A stretch of 48,162 nt of DNA, from contig JSYX01000248.1 in assembly GCA_000787465.1 (NCBI GenBank), positions 1 to 48,162 of the forward strand, written 5' to 3'. The DNA comes from Thermomucor indicae-seudaticae (lineage: Eukaryota > Mucoromycota > Mucoromycetes > Mucorales > Lichtheimiaceae). Made by a program: the position numbers and the translations under genes. Positions 23,781-35,556 of this stretch are shown piece after piece (position 1 is the stretch's first letter; each line of letters begins with the position of its first letter). Below the pieces are notes generated by a model. It had not been told where the DNA came from and did no database searches. It saw nothing but the letters and a program-made list of their open reading frames with translations.

Positions 23781-25567
23781 TGGGTAAGGGTTTGTTTCAC
23801 CGAAAAAAATGAGCGCAAGCGATCATCATTGCCACGTGTTGGTTTTTTCTTTGCCTTTCTCTCTTTTTTTTTCATGTGCTTCTCTCTCTCTTTCTGTTAT
23901 AGCGATGACCATTGTTGAATCTGCCGACATTACGAGGTACATCCGATGCGATATATCAAAGTAGCAAATTGGTTTCTGAACGTTTGCATCATGAAAAAAG
24001 GGATCCCACGAGCCATTTTATTCAATCTCATCCTCGGGTGCATGATCAGAGAGTGACAGTCCATCATTGGTAAATATCGAAATCAGCAGTCAAAACAGCA
24101 ATTCACACAAAAGCACACAGGCAACTGCGAGACCTTGTACTTCAACGTCAAGAGCCTGAACACAAAGATGAACTTATTGCACCGGTTGAACAAGACGTGT
24201 TTCGAGTAAAGTTTTTTACGTGCCTCGGTTTCACGGAATAAGCTCACTCATCAGTCAAACTTTATAGTACAACACACAAACAGGCCAACGCCAATGCTTG
24301 ATCCGAAATCTGGGATATCATCCCACCTGCATGACGACTGGGTAACGTAGAATGGCTGCTGCTGCCCCGTTGACACAGTAAATGGTTTTGCTCAATTCCA
24401 ACCCCCGCCAGCTTTGGTTACTTTGCCGCAGCAGGTCAACGAAGTGACTTGACCGTGAAAGACCTGGACGGCGAGTTTGAAGCGTATGTTTGCTGTTTCT
24501 AGGTTCCGAGAAAGGGGGGCGGCGGACTGATACGAACTGACTGTCTATGCTTAGGAGCATCACAACGTCCCCGAGTAATACCATCAATAATGGACTCTGT
24601 TTCTGGCAACTGAACGGTGAGACCCGTCTTATGGTATCCAACAATGACGCAACCATCCGCGTCTTTTCAGTACCGTCATTACAATTACTGCATACTATGG
24701 AATATAATATCGCCATCAATCACGGTACGATTCCGTAAACAAGCGGAAACAAGTTGCGCGCTAATGGACCGCAATTATTAGCGTCAGTAAGTCCGGACGG
24801 GCGCAAAATGGTGGCGGTGGGCGACGACAATAAAGTGCAATTGCATAGCATTTCATCATCAGGGTATATCGAAAAAGTGGCAACCATGGCTGGTAATGAC
24901 ACTTTAAAAAAGAATGAAAGAGAGAGAGAGATGTTGACGTAAATCAAAGCTTCCAAGGACGCCAATTTTTCAGTTTCATGGTCAAGCAATTCGGAAAAAT
25001 ATGCAGTAGCAAGTCAAGATGGGTCCGTGCACATTTGGGATATTCGAAATCGACAATCCATGTGTCGCCTTGACGGTGTTGGAAACGTAAATATGCTTGC
25101 TTATATTATTACTGTCACGATGATTAAGCAAAAGCATCCCTCCCATATCTCAGCCCTCTATTACGAAAGGTGCGGCTCGCTGCGTCAAATTCACCCAATC
25201 AAGAGCGGTAGACTTGCTTGCTTTCACAGAGGTAAATACAGCAAACAATTCCTGCGAATGAAATATGACTGATACATTCATATTGCAGCACGTGTCACAC
25301 GTTCACATTGTGGACGCTAGGACGTTTGATATGAAGCAGACAATCAGAGTAGGACCAGCAGGTCTCGACACACCAATCACTGGCTTAGCTTTTTCTCAAG
25401 ATAGCCAGAGAATGTATGTCGGTAAGTTCAAAAAACATGACGCTCTAAATATAAAAATTCTACATCACTTTTTCTGTCTTTTTTCCGCAGGATTGGATAA
25501 AGCCATTTTGGAATACAGTGTAGATACAGCGAGCCGACGACGTTTCCCACAAGGAGCATTGCTTTAA
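23781..25567 (+). CDS. WD40-repeat protein of unknown function
   Basis: The conserved part resembles a fungal and plant family of WD-repeat proteins of unknown function with blades such as DANFSVSWSNSEKYAVASQD and SVHIWDIRNRQSM. Further pieces are VHHWQLRDLV, the blade SVSPDGRKMVAVGDD and the C-terminal LDKAILEYSVDT. From 23937 onward about ten exons keep phase through GT-AG introns of 50-100 nt, with exon 2 of the model ending at 24069 and the last one beginning at about 25491. The 5 prime end is unresolved: a minimal ATGG exon at 23781 fits in phase, whereas the better-looking start at 23905 (MTIVESADIT) needs a one-base shift near 23935. The gene is convergent with the ZUFSP-like gene. Confidence 0.75.
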
Positions 25568-25658
25568 TCTCTTGTATATTTGAATCCATCCTTTTGTAAT
25601 TTATACACAATTTCTGGCAAATTGATAGACAGTACCGGGGGATGAGCATCGATCGTTT

Positions 25659-27029
25659 TCATAGACGAATACTGACCACTTGTTTCTTCGTGTTGCGTTC
25701 CCATTCAGTGAGTAGATATCCTGCTTCCGGATTCCAACGAATATTCCCTCCTCCTTGAGGACCACGATCATCTACCACTTCTCCAAGCACCAGTAGCTGA
25801 TATTGATTCTTTTTCGCCAGCACTTCCGGACTGATCCGATACGACCGCAAACAAGTAGCATTATTATTATTATTATTATTCTCTTCAGGACGGCGGCGAC
25901 CAGGATCCAGCACGATCAAATGACATGCTTTCCCATCCTTGCCTATCTCGATCCCAATAACTGTGCGGCTGTGTCCAGCATGTTGCAAATAAAGCGGTGG
26001 CCGATTAGTCTTTTGAACACTGTTGTTTCCCTTTAATCGCTCAAAAGCGTTGTCACTGCTGCTGCTATTACTGTTGTTTTCAAAGTACGATTGTATCCAA
26101 TCTAACAAGAGTTGATGCGTTGGGGTATCGCCGGCTGACAGCCGATCAAAGTCCAGGATAGTGCACCAGACACCAAGGTATGTCAACATGGTATACACTT
26201 CTGTAGTACCAATCCATTTGCGGGTATTCACGACGCGATGTTTCAGCTGTGCTGCCCCTTGAGGATCAAAGCCTGGATAGTGTTCCGATGGCTTTATACA
26301 TATATCGGTAGTTTTCACGGGCTTGTTACTACTTACCTTCCGACCATGCCCATTCCAACAGCCGTTGTAATCCGAGCACACTCATGTTACGTAAAACAAC
26401 CCGTTCGCCCAACTCATTTTGCTTTTCCAGAAATGACAAGAGTGCCTGGCAATTACGATAGCCGCAACTCCATCCCTTTTCAGAAGGCGCATTCTTGATG
26501 TCGTCCACTCGGTTGCTGCACAGATAGACACGAGAAAATTGACTCGGCTGCTGCTGCTTCTTGTTGCTATTATTATTCAGTTTGGGATACATGCAACATA
26601 GCCATTCAACGACATTCAACACCCGTAGATCATTATCCAACGGCGGTAGTTGATCCCAGAGCGCCTGGTTGACAGCAATGTGTGTTCGCGAGTAATCAAT
26701 GTATTCGAACCGCTTGTTGGAATATTCTGAGTCTTCGTCTCTTTTTCTCTTTTTTTTGTTAGAGGTTGTGAGCCACGATTGCGCATCGAACAAAGAGAGC
26801 AAGAATTGCTCACTTTAATTGCTGTCCGGGACTGCGCCAGGGCTTCTTCCAATGCCAATTGCTCTGCCACATGCGCGTCCAGATGGATCTGGAGGGCATC
26901 AAGAGCCACTAACGTACGTAATACCATAAGCATCACTTTCTTCATTCTCGTATATTTGGACATGTATGCTAAAGTACCTCTCTCTTGACAATCACCAAAA
27001 GTACAAGTTACAGTATTATTATCGTCCAT
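25659..27029 (-). CDS. ZUP1: ZUFSP/ZUP1-like deubiquitinase (peptidase C78)
   Basis: A cysteine protease family whose characterised members cleave K63-linked ubiquitin chains and act in genome stability. Three exons (26814-27029, 26337-26748, 25659-26272) give 413 residues. The catalytic cysteine lies in GWSCGYRNCQALLSFL. Downstream are the family blocks FDPQGAAQLKHRVV and RKWIGTTEVYTMLTYLG, the catalytic His in LQHAGHSRTVIGIE, and LIVLDPG with the catalytic Asp. The N-terminus has CTFGDC and HLDAH, a C2H2 finger with a 26-residue insert that itself looks like an unspliced 70-nt intron but would shift phase if removed. Asn runs are encoded by short trinucleotide repeats. Only 84 bases separate the start from the upstream CYSTM gene. 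Confidence 0.9.
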
Positions 27030-27113
27030 GGGGAAAAAAGAAAATGGACAAATAGTAAGCAAGAGGAATGGAAAATATAAAAAAACCATTTTTCCCTTGA
27101 TATATGCATGCAT

Positions 27114-27504
27114 TCAGCACATCATGAGTGCTTCGCAGCACTCTTCGGCGGCGCAGCAGCAGCACAGCCCAGCCAGACTAAAGCGACGCATTATTATCTG
27201 CCCGTTTTCCATTTTGTATTGTAAGGCGTTATTACCATGCGAGACAGGCATTCGTAGCAGCGCCCCCGGCTGGGTTGGGTGGTGGCCGTTGTTGCGCATA
27301 CATTGGTTGTTGCTGTGGATAATAGCCTCCTTTTCATCTTGTCATTCACACTATAAGCGACGTGGGGAAATCGTTGCAGATTTACATACCCTGAGGTGGT
27401 GGTGGATATCGGTATTGTGGCGCGCCTTGTCCATAGTATGCGCTTTGCGGTGGAGGAGGCGCATAGTATTGACTCTGACCACCGTATCCTTTATTGGCTT
27501 CCAT
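27114..27504 (-). CDS. CYSTM (cysteine-rich transmembrane module) protein
   Basis: Three exons (27390-27504, 27236-27329, 27114-27177) join in phase to 90 residues. A Tyr/Gln/Pro-rich N-terminal two-thirds, with repeated PPPP and QQ, ends in a short Cys-rich tail containing ACLACLAGLCCCC and EECC. That architecture defines CYSTM proteins, small tail-anchored membrane proteins linked to stress tolerance in fungi and plants. The molecular role is not known. The stop codon lies 84 bases before the ZUP1 start on the same strand. Confidence 0.88.
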
Positions 27505-29091
27505 TATCAACTGAAGGAGAAAGAGAAAGAAGAAACACGGTGAAAAAAAAACCAGACCCCTGCTATATATAATACGACCCGTAATTGAAACCGATTCTTC
27601 TTCAATGTTGTTTATTGATATCACATCCGCTCTTGTCATTCCATTAATCATTCCAAATTTCGAACCAACCTGTTACCGCTTCTTGTCCTTGCATGCCACA
27701 CAGCCCCGTATGACAGCCGAAATAATGCCGAGCTACTGACAAACGGCTACTCTATCGAGAACCACTAATAGACTGAGTAGGTTTGCTTCTGAATTGAATT
27801 TACTGTGGCGTCGAAAGGAAGGGAGGGGCTTCCGAACGCGAGTCGTTGTCGATACAGCCTTTGTGTTGTCTTGACCGCCGGTACCTCTTCCTGGTTGGTA
27901 CCGCAGATGGACGAGAAAGTCTTGTCACGGGCGTTCGAGAAGGACTGGCGCGCCTTGGTCATTCTGACTCGACGCATGCATTCTGTCTTCATAGTGGGTC
28001 ACCTGCAAAATCATACACTGAAACAATAACTACACCTTCCGCCTGTCCTTTCATCTCCATTCTCTGGAACCTTGTTTCGCTTCATTGATGATGGACCCTC
28101 ATTTCAGAATGCGTTGCAATAGAAAAAGTTCGTAAAGCCAAGTTTCACACAAAATGAAAGTACTCCGCAGAATGCAACACTTGTCAGAAGCCAAAGATAA
28201 AAAGGCTTATGGTGTTGATGGCAGTACTCCTATATACGTCCCCGCGAGCGAATTCTGATCGACGAGGAACGACAGCAATGGAACATGTCTGAGTTAGCTA
28301 GGCCGATGGACAAGGAAAAAACAATCCTTATATCACTAACACCTATTTGCGGCGAAAACTGTTAGTTTGTTGGCAATAAAGACGATCCAGCGCATCGCAC
28401 AAGTTTTGTCTCATAGATTAATTGACAAGATGTTTTTTTTGAAAGGTGTCTTTGTTGTTTTACATATCAGAGGATTATGACGCTCTTTTGGTGCGGCTAC
28501 TATTTTGAGTGGGAGAAGGTGTCTTCATTGTTGCCTGACAATGGAGCATCCGCAACAGATACTGCAGCCGTGTTTTCTTGGCTTTGTTCATTGTCCTGTT
28601 CGAGTAAAGAATCCTCAACATCGTATCAGTCTCCCCCCCCGAAGCCTGCAGAATGACGATACGTGTCCTCAGTAAACAGCTGACAATTTCTAGCCTTTTT
28701 CACTTGTTCATTATGAGCACTGGCAGTTGAGACGGTTTGCGTCGCCTGAATAAAGCCTGTTGCTCAAAGACAGACTCTCTCATTGGACTGACAGCAAACG
28801 GCAGTATGCGCTTTCTCAGGCACGTCCTTTCGTTTAAAAATGCCCTCGCAAAAGAAAACGCACTAGGACTTGTCTTTGGAAACTTTGGGGATGATCGCAG
28901 AGCAAGTAAACATCTTGTAAAGTGCTTAATACCAAGTAAGAATGGAGGGAAAAGCTGCAGAGTTTTTTTATTCGTCTGCCTATATACATATTCTTATTCT
29001 TTCAAAATGTTCGTCTAATCATCGCTAGTGTCTGTAAGTGCCTCGCTGCTCTGAATCACTAGAACGTAGGGGAAAGCTGCATGTTTTTTCT
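27505..29091. other. Intergenic, weak coding signals only
   Basis: A minus-strand frame at 27765-27992 is GC-rich with codon-like composition but is not recognised. Between about 28500 and 28700 on the minus strand, an acidic Ser/Asn/Gln-rich frame is interrupted by a TGA next to a run of eight C at 28631-28638 (plus strand). It could be the end of an unannotated or decayed gene. No full gene model is possible. Confidence 0.3.
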
Positions 29092-31340
29092 TTATTTATA
29101 TTTTTTGCTGTGGCCAGCATTCAAGAATCCAAAGAACTTCTTGTTTGCTTTTCTGTCCGCAATCTCGTCCGGCTATAATAAAATGTGTGGTAGAACGCGC
29201 AGAGGGTGAGTAAAGAAAGGGCACAGAATCGGTAAGGGTTTTCTTTTTCTTTACCAGTGTGTCTCTGTATCGCCTATTGCCAAGCATGAATGGCTTGGCC
29301 GAAGCGCGCTCAAAATCTTGAATTGCTTTTAAAAGCGATTCATCAAGCCGGCGCAATGTTGGGGAACACGTTCTTCGGAATTTCTCTTCTTCCAAGAGTT
29401 GGAACGAGGCTCGGAAAGGTCGCTTTGGATCCGAAGCGGTTTTCTCAAAGTCGACCATTTTCTGATCAGTCAGCCAGCCAGCCAGTCGGTCAGCTAAAAC
29501 GCTTCATGGAACACAAGTTAGGTTTATTACCTGGATGAGGTTCCTTCTCCGCTTCATTAAGAGGTCCAGTTGCTTGGCTTTCGGTTGCAACCGTTCCAAG
29601 TACTTCATGTGCTCGTCAGCATAAAGATGGACTTGATCCATGGTGCATGCTACCCCCACCTACAGTGAGACCGTTACGCTACGTATTGCCATCATTCATG
29701 GTTTTACCTTTTTCATGCAGCCCGGTAATAAAAGCAGCACGTTCACCCTGCGTCAAAAGGGCTTTGTCCCACAGGCCTTCTAGCTTTCCCCGGAACTGGC
29801 AAAAAAGTCAGAACAAGCTGCTACTTGTCATTACCTTCCACTCTGGCAATTTCGTGCTTACCTTCTCGATATACTCTTCCGCCATGATCTTGATAATATT
29901 CTTTAGCTTGCCAGCTTCTGCCTCAAGCTAATACCGATTCAGTAAAGTCAAGTCTCCAAAACAATAGAATGCTGTCTGCTTACCTCATTCAATGTGTCAT
30001 CGTCAAGCAGGTATCGTATCGTGCATCTCTCATCCTGTGGCACTTTGACTTCTTTCCGACTTGTCTGAATACTCTTTGTGTACTTGCTAAATCGTACAAG
30101 ACGCTGATCGTAAAGAGTCTCCAATTGGCATGCTTTGGACATCAGGGCGGTGATACAGTCCGCCGAGAGCTGAAGGCGTGGTCTGCATTCCGTGGCAGCC
30201 TTGTAATAAGCAACGTCTTTGTGATCCAGAAATTCCATCGAAGGCTTCGTGAGCCTTCTCTTGATCATAGTACTAGAAGTACACGGTATGCTTTGGAAGA
30301 CGGCATCCAACGCGACTTCAAGCCTGTCCTCCTGGTTGGGGGACAGTCGCATGACTTCCCAATAATAGCGTATTGCTCGCATATGAATTTCAAATGCTTG
30401 ACGCCGTTCATCCTGTGATGTATAATCCAAGTTCAGAAAAATCACTGCAAGCGATGAACTCTATGCCATTTACCAGAATTAGGAGGAGGTCCCGCAAAGC
30501 ACAGCTTATCTGCAAGGGAAGAGAAGCAAAGTGACGTTAGCGAACGTGGCTGAGGATGTTTCAACGACAGTGAACGTTACCGATTGCATCGTCCCCCAAC
30601 TCAATTCGTTCTTATATTCCTGTGACATAACCAAACCGTAATGAGCAGGTCAGGTGCTATGATGCATGAAACTTTGTTTATACCTCAAATGCTTTGAACG
30701 GGCTCTTTTGGCCGAGCTCAGCAGCTAGTCGCGCAATTTGAGCAAGCCAGTGTTTGACAAGCACGCGGCGCTCACGAACTTCCTACCTTGAAGGATTAAA
30801 AAGGTCATTCACCTCCGAATATGAATAAATATATACGCACTTCTGCCAGTCTCGAGTCCAACAAGAGGAGCGACTTTAGTCTAGCGAAGCTAGGACTGAC
30901 ATCTGGCGGCAGGTGAGGATGAATGTCGGAAAGTGGAACGTCTTTGCATAAATCAGTCTGCAGAATATGTTCCACGGATGTGCCAAGGATCTGGCAGCGC
31001 CGCTCAATGCTTGCCTATTATTTTAAATTAAATACTAGTTAGCTACAACAATGGTTCATCCGGACGTGGATAGTTATTACCAAGGCGTCTTCAATATCCG
31101 CCATCAGCAAGCGTTTCTTCAGTTGTTCGCTTTCAAGCACGCGGTCCAATTCGAACAGGACGTGCTATTTTTTTGCCAATGCAATTAATTATTAGCAGGT
31201 AATGCGGAAGTCACAGGCCGCGAACGAGAGGGACCCTTATTTACCTGCAGTTTGCGGCTCGCCATCTCCGACTCGCTGGGATATCCCAGAGAGGTCCAAA
31301 GGACGTTCAGCTTTTCGATCTTGGAATAAAGGCTTTGCAT
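29092..31340 (-). CDS. ASE1: Ase1/PRC1/MAP65 microtubule bundling protein
   Basis: It crosslinks antiparallel microtubules at the anaphase spindle midzone. Twelve exons can be traced, from MQSLYSKIEKL (31245-31340) to the short last exon PDEIADRKANKKFFGFLN ending at 29094. Signature parts are LDYTSQDERRQAF, PSMEFLDHKDVAYYKAA, WDKALLTQGERAAF, and the spectrin-like microtubule-binding block MVDFEKTASDPKR with FQLLEEEKFRRT. Exon 5 (about 30581-30619) is the one weak point: its five-C run at 30593-30597 is one base short of the frame needed for the downstream GDDAIDKLCFAGPPP sequence. This is either a sequence error or a real frameshift. The family call is firm. Confidence 0.9.
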
Positions 31341-32122
31341 GGGAAGTCGTTTAAGTGTGCTTGAAAGCAGAGAGAAAAAAAAGGACAGAAATCGAGAGAG
31401 AAAGGACAGACGTCGGGCTAAAAGCAGAATCATCTTTGCGGCTTTTTATATAAGACCCTGTGGCTTTGCTTGTTGACTTTCTGCCCTCCTATGTCTGGAC
31501 ACTTGACATTCTTTTTGCATTTACGCTGCCTCTCCTTTGTTTCGACACGTTAAACATCAAACTGCATATTTTTTGCCATGGAAATAAATATGCACATGAA
31601 ACCTTTCTGGTTAGGACTTGCAGAATGAAATTCGGTAACAACGACGAACTGATGTTTGCATTATGACACAAAGTCATAAGCTTGGAAGCAAATATACTAC
31701 TATACAGTTGAAACCTATTGTCAATAACTGAGCAGTCTCGCCATTTTCCTGACAAAGTCGAGCTGGGTAGGACACGCCCATTTTGCACACAACCCTCTGT
31801 AAGTCCAACTGATGTTTATCGTTCTTTGAGATGAAACGCAGTGGATTGTATGCGTAACATTTAAAGTTACTTTAGCGAAATACGCCATCCATTAGACTTG
31901 GTGTTTATTGTTACGTCATGTGAATCAGCGGTCATAGTAAAGTGCATGTGATAAGCCAGGATTCCAATATAAACAAATTCAACCCTTAGTTACTTTACCT
32001 TTTTTCAAGAACACGTGCGAAAACCTAGGCAACTGTAGGCCACGGTGCTTGAGGGCAGCTGTGTGAAATAAGAAAATATCAAGCAAAAGGGACGTGTATT
32101 GATAAAAAGAATGTCTTGTTAA
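31341..32122. other. Intergenic, no gene seen
   Basis: Opposed short frames at 31460-31666 and 31489-31788 overlap and show no family features. The left end contains the ASE1 promoter. Confidence 0.4.
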
Positions 32123-33075
32123 TTATTTATTTCTGTTAATGTTATCGTTAAGCCAAAATATATATGACAATATGACACGACGAGTAGATCCGGGATTTGG
32201 CGTGTCATTTGCTTGCGTGCCAGCATGCGCTTTACGGAGGTCGTTATTTGTACGTCGCTGTTGCTCTAACTCGTCGAGTTCAGCACGTGCTTTACGGATG
32301 TCGTTAGCAACCTGTCCTTGTTGCTCCAACTTTGCAAGTTCCTTGTGTAAGTTCTATACCTGGGCCCTGAGGTCATCCATTTGTGCTTGGTATTCTTGAC
32401 AGGGTCTTATTCTCTACGGGATGCTCACAACAGGTATCAAACGCAGCCACTGCGACATACGAGAGAGAATAAGCAACTAACAACGGCCAGTGAAACAAGG
32501 AAGCCTCTCCGATGTAAACGACCCATGCACACATAATGGTAGCTCCGGTGAGAAACGTCGCGTCACTGTTGAAAGTAAAATTTTTCGCCTCGAATGGTTC
32601 AAGAAGACCGAGCAAACAATATAAGATACCAACGACGTAAAATGACGCGGCGAGCGTTCCAAAAGTATCAACCACTACGTAGATAAAATAAGCTTCAGCT
32701 ACTGACCGTTGCCCAGATATCATTTTCCTATCTAGGCGTACCGTACCAGGCCAGCTGGACAAACTCGTATCGGTGACGGTGCAACTCTGTTGTTTCTAGC
32801 GAGCTCTTGCGCCTGCCCGCCCGACTGAGACACTTCCAGCCGAGGCTGCGAAGCTTCTGCCTGGCCCTTCTGCTGCTGGTGTTGCGCTTGTCTTTGGGTA
32901 CGAATTGAATCCATCTATTTGAGCCAGGACTACAAGATGTTTAGGACTTGTCAAAACATGCCTTTACATGAGTAGAATAACGACGAGACTTTATACCTGA
33001 AAGGCGTCAGCGATAGTGGTGTGGTTACCAAAAGGTAGGAAAATAGCAGCATCTGGATTTTTGTGGTAAAAATAA
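32123..33075 (-). pseudogene. Broken membrane plus coiled-coil protein, family not recognised
   Basis: Exon-like blocks on the minus strand are 33075-32997 (NHTTIADAFQ then a GT donor), 32914-about 32835 (MDSIRTQRQAQHQQQKG) and a block with three or four membrane segments (for example VGILYCLLGLL and ATFLTGATIMCAW). The tail is a coiled coil containing MDDLRAQV, an in-frame TAG, then NLHKELAKLEQQ, in one frame. CAG to TAG is the simplest reading of that stop. A frame change also lies between the membrane block and the coil near 32400. The coil contains two copies of a roughly 18-residue unit (NDIRKARAEL and NDLRKAHAGT). A shorter functional protein cannot be excluded. Confidence 0.5.
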
Positions 33076-34692
33076 GTAAAATATGTGACAACTCGTTTAA
33101 GGAGAAGGGAACCCTTAATTAAAGATTAGCTAAACAAACTATCGTAGTACACGCCGTAGCACCGATGACATCATTAGCACAACTATTGCAACCAGATATT
33201 CAAAAGGTGGGCTCGTGTTGTTGATGTTGTAGTTAAAAAGAGAGATGCTGCAACAAACAGGAGACATAGTCACTGTCTCAGAAGGGTCTTCACTGTGGAA
33301 AACAATTGGATGAGTTTCGGATGAAAACTGGTTCCCATTAAGCTCATTCACTCAGTTTTCACCTTAATCCCAAAAGGACCCAATTTTTACGTTCGCCCTG
33401 AATTCACCTAACACCAGGAACAAGCGTATCTGATCCATAATGGTATCATTGCATATCATATAGACATTGCAGATTTACAATAGAACAGATTATTGCCACC
33501 AATGGGTATTGGCTACCTCTTACTATTCTCTCTAACGCAGTATCAATAGAATGACATACGGTCACCTAATAACTGCTTTCGTATCAGTATGGGAAAGGAA
33601 AGTGCGAATTTTGGGTAAAAAGCTACTGGAAATAAGCAAAAAACCTGGGTGGGGTCTACCTACTATATAATGGTTCAAGCATATGTGAAATAAGCTTTTG
33701 GTGTTACGTGACTGTAAAAGCTAGGTTGTTTATCTTATTTGACTACTTGACAGCAAATAATAAGACCACTGCGTAAAAAGCCTCCTTTGTAGAAGACGTC
33801 TAAGCATATAATTGTTGCTTCCGGAAGCTTGCTCACTCATTTGATTAACTCGTGGGTTATTGAAGCGATTTGCATCAAACCAATATTAAAATCTTGTATG
33901 ATACCTGGTGTCCTACTTGCACAGCACGATGAGGAGAGCCGATGTCTCAGTGTTTGGTTGTCTGATGCTTGGTAGCAGCCCACCTCCATGTCGGACAGAT
34001 CGCCCCGAATGCTCTCAGATCCGCAGGGTATCCATATTGGCTTCGTGGGTACTGCAAGGAGTCACAGCTGCGCATTGCTCTCCTTGTTATTCAGCTTGTA
34101 CGATTACTCAGCATACTGTTACCACGCGACGGGCGGTGCTCTTTGTTTATCCAAACCGACCATCACCTAAATTTTTATTGTATTTTTTGACTGTTACTGT
34201 CATCCGGACTTGGATATGACATAATACAATACAATATCGTTCACCTTTTTATGGAAATGTACTTGAGGGCGCTTCCACCCTTGCCTTGTGGGAAGGAAAG
34301 ATAAGGAGGAAGGAGTGCGAGGGAATCTTCCTTTCTCCTTGTAACCACAAGGGGTAAAATATATCTCCCTAGCGCCAGGATTTTAGAGAAGGAGAGATAT
34401 ATGGATTTAATTAGCGCCATCGCCGAAGGCTGAGAACATGATATAAGAAGAAGCTATACTTCTGTATTTTTTCACTTTTTCTTTCAGTTTCCGCCCTTCA
34501 ACTACGATACTTTTCGACGCATGGTCAGCGCTGCAAGCAACAAACAGGAACATCATCTCATCCCATGATCTCGTGCCTCAACAAAGACTAAAAGTGCCAC
34601 GCTGTCAGAACAAAGCATGCTACTGAAAAGCCGTCCTATCATAGTCCGGTTGCGCTTTGAAAGAAAGAACAGATGACAGAAACCTGAATCTC
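33076..34692. other. AT-rich intergenic stretch
   Basis: Minus-strand frame 33139-33351 ends in a hydrophobic segment and could be an upstream exon of the broken membrane gene. Plus-strand frames near 33908-34219 have no family features. At 34301-34340 and around 34363-34402, purine/pyrimidine-rich inverted repeats (for example ATATATCTCC against GGAGAGATATAT) occur, as in LTRs or MITEs, but no ends or target duplications were identified. Confidence 0.35.
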
Positions 34693-34935
34693 GTAAGTAT
34701 CATGGACAGATGACACGTCTAAAATACTTAAATTACTAACGCAAATGTCTAGCAAAGGATTTGATATGACCTGCCTCTCTTTGACACCATACCGAGCCAG
34801 AGAAGTGAAGCACTATGGCGCCATCGCCTGACACTATTCCCTAATTTGGTATCCCGGTGGTGATCTTCTTTAAATTTACCACTACGGCGATGCAGCTACC
34901 ATGGTCTTCTATTAAAAAAATAAGAAAAGGAAAAA

Positions 34936-35235
34936 GTAAGTGATCTGAGCCTGTGAATTCATTATTGTAGCGTTGCTGTGAACGACAGCTCTTTCACAGA
35001 AAAAACAAAAGATCAAATAGAAACAAAAAAGTAAGTACTACGGTTGTTGAACTTGCTATACTGGACTTGCTCTAACTTCGAGTTCCCATAGAAAACAAAG
35101 AAGAAAAAACCGAACAAAACAAAAATAAAGCTCGCTGTTGGTTCCCTAGCATGTTAAATATCCAAAACGTGAGTGATCCGATCCGCGGGATTTGATGTAG
35201 CCAGTGATGTTCTGACAATGGCCCTTCTCTATTAG
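34936..35235 (+). repeat. Tandem intron-like modules, left cluster
   Basis: Three intron-like units lie at 34936-34999, 35031-35091 and 35169-35235, separated by A-rich spacers of 31 and 77 bases. The first and third share GTRAGTGATCYGA starts and a CTGAC/GAACGAC region before the 3 prime end. A related sequence lacking the final AG (ends ATTAA) precedes them at about 34857-34914. Confidence 0.6.
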
Positions 35236-35556
35236 CAAAAACGGGAAATATCTGATCGACCAATTATGATACCATCCACTTGGCGACACGGTCTCGCGAA
35301 CACGTCCTATTACCCTCCACGCGTGCTCCTCGCAGAATTCTGAATTTCATTGTTTGTATTCTCAAGCATGGATAACGCAAACCCGAATCTCCACGCCCTG
35401 TGTGATAATCTCTTTATCCAAAGCCCTGGTATCCATGAGCCCCATCCGCGTTTTGTTCGAAGAAGACTGTATTCCAACAAATCCGTCATGAATCGTATCG
35501 CATTTGACGTTCAAAAACCTGTATTGGTTGTGTAACATGCCCCGCTCTTAAGGAAG

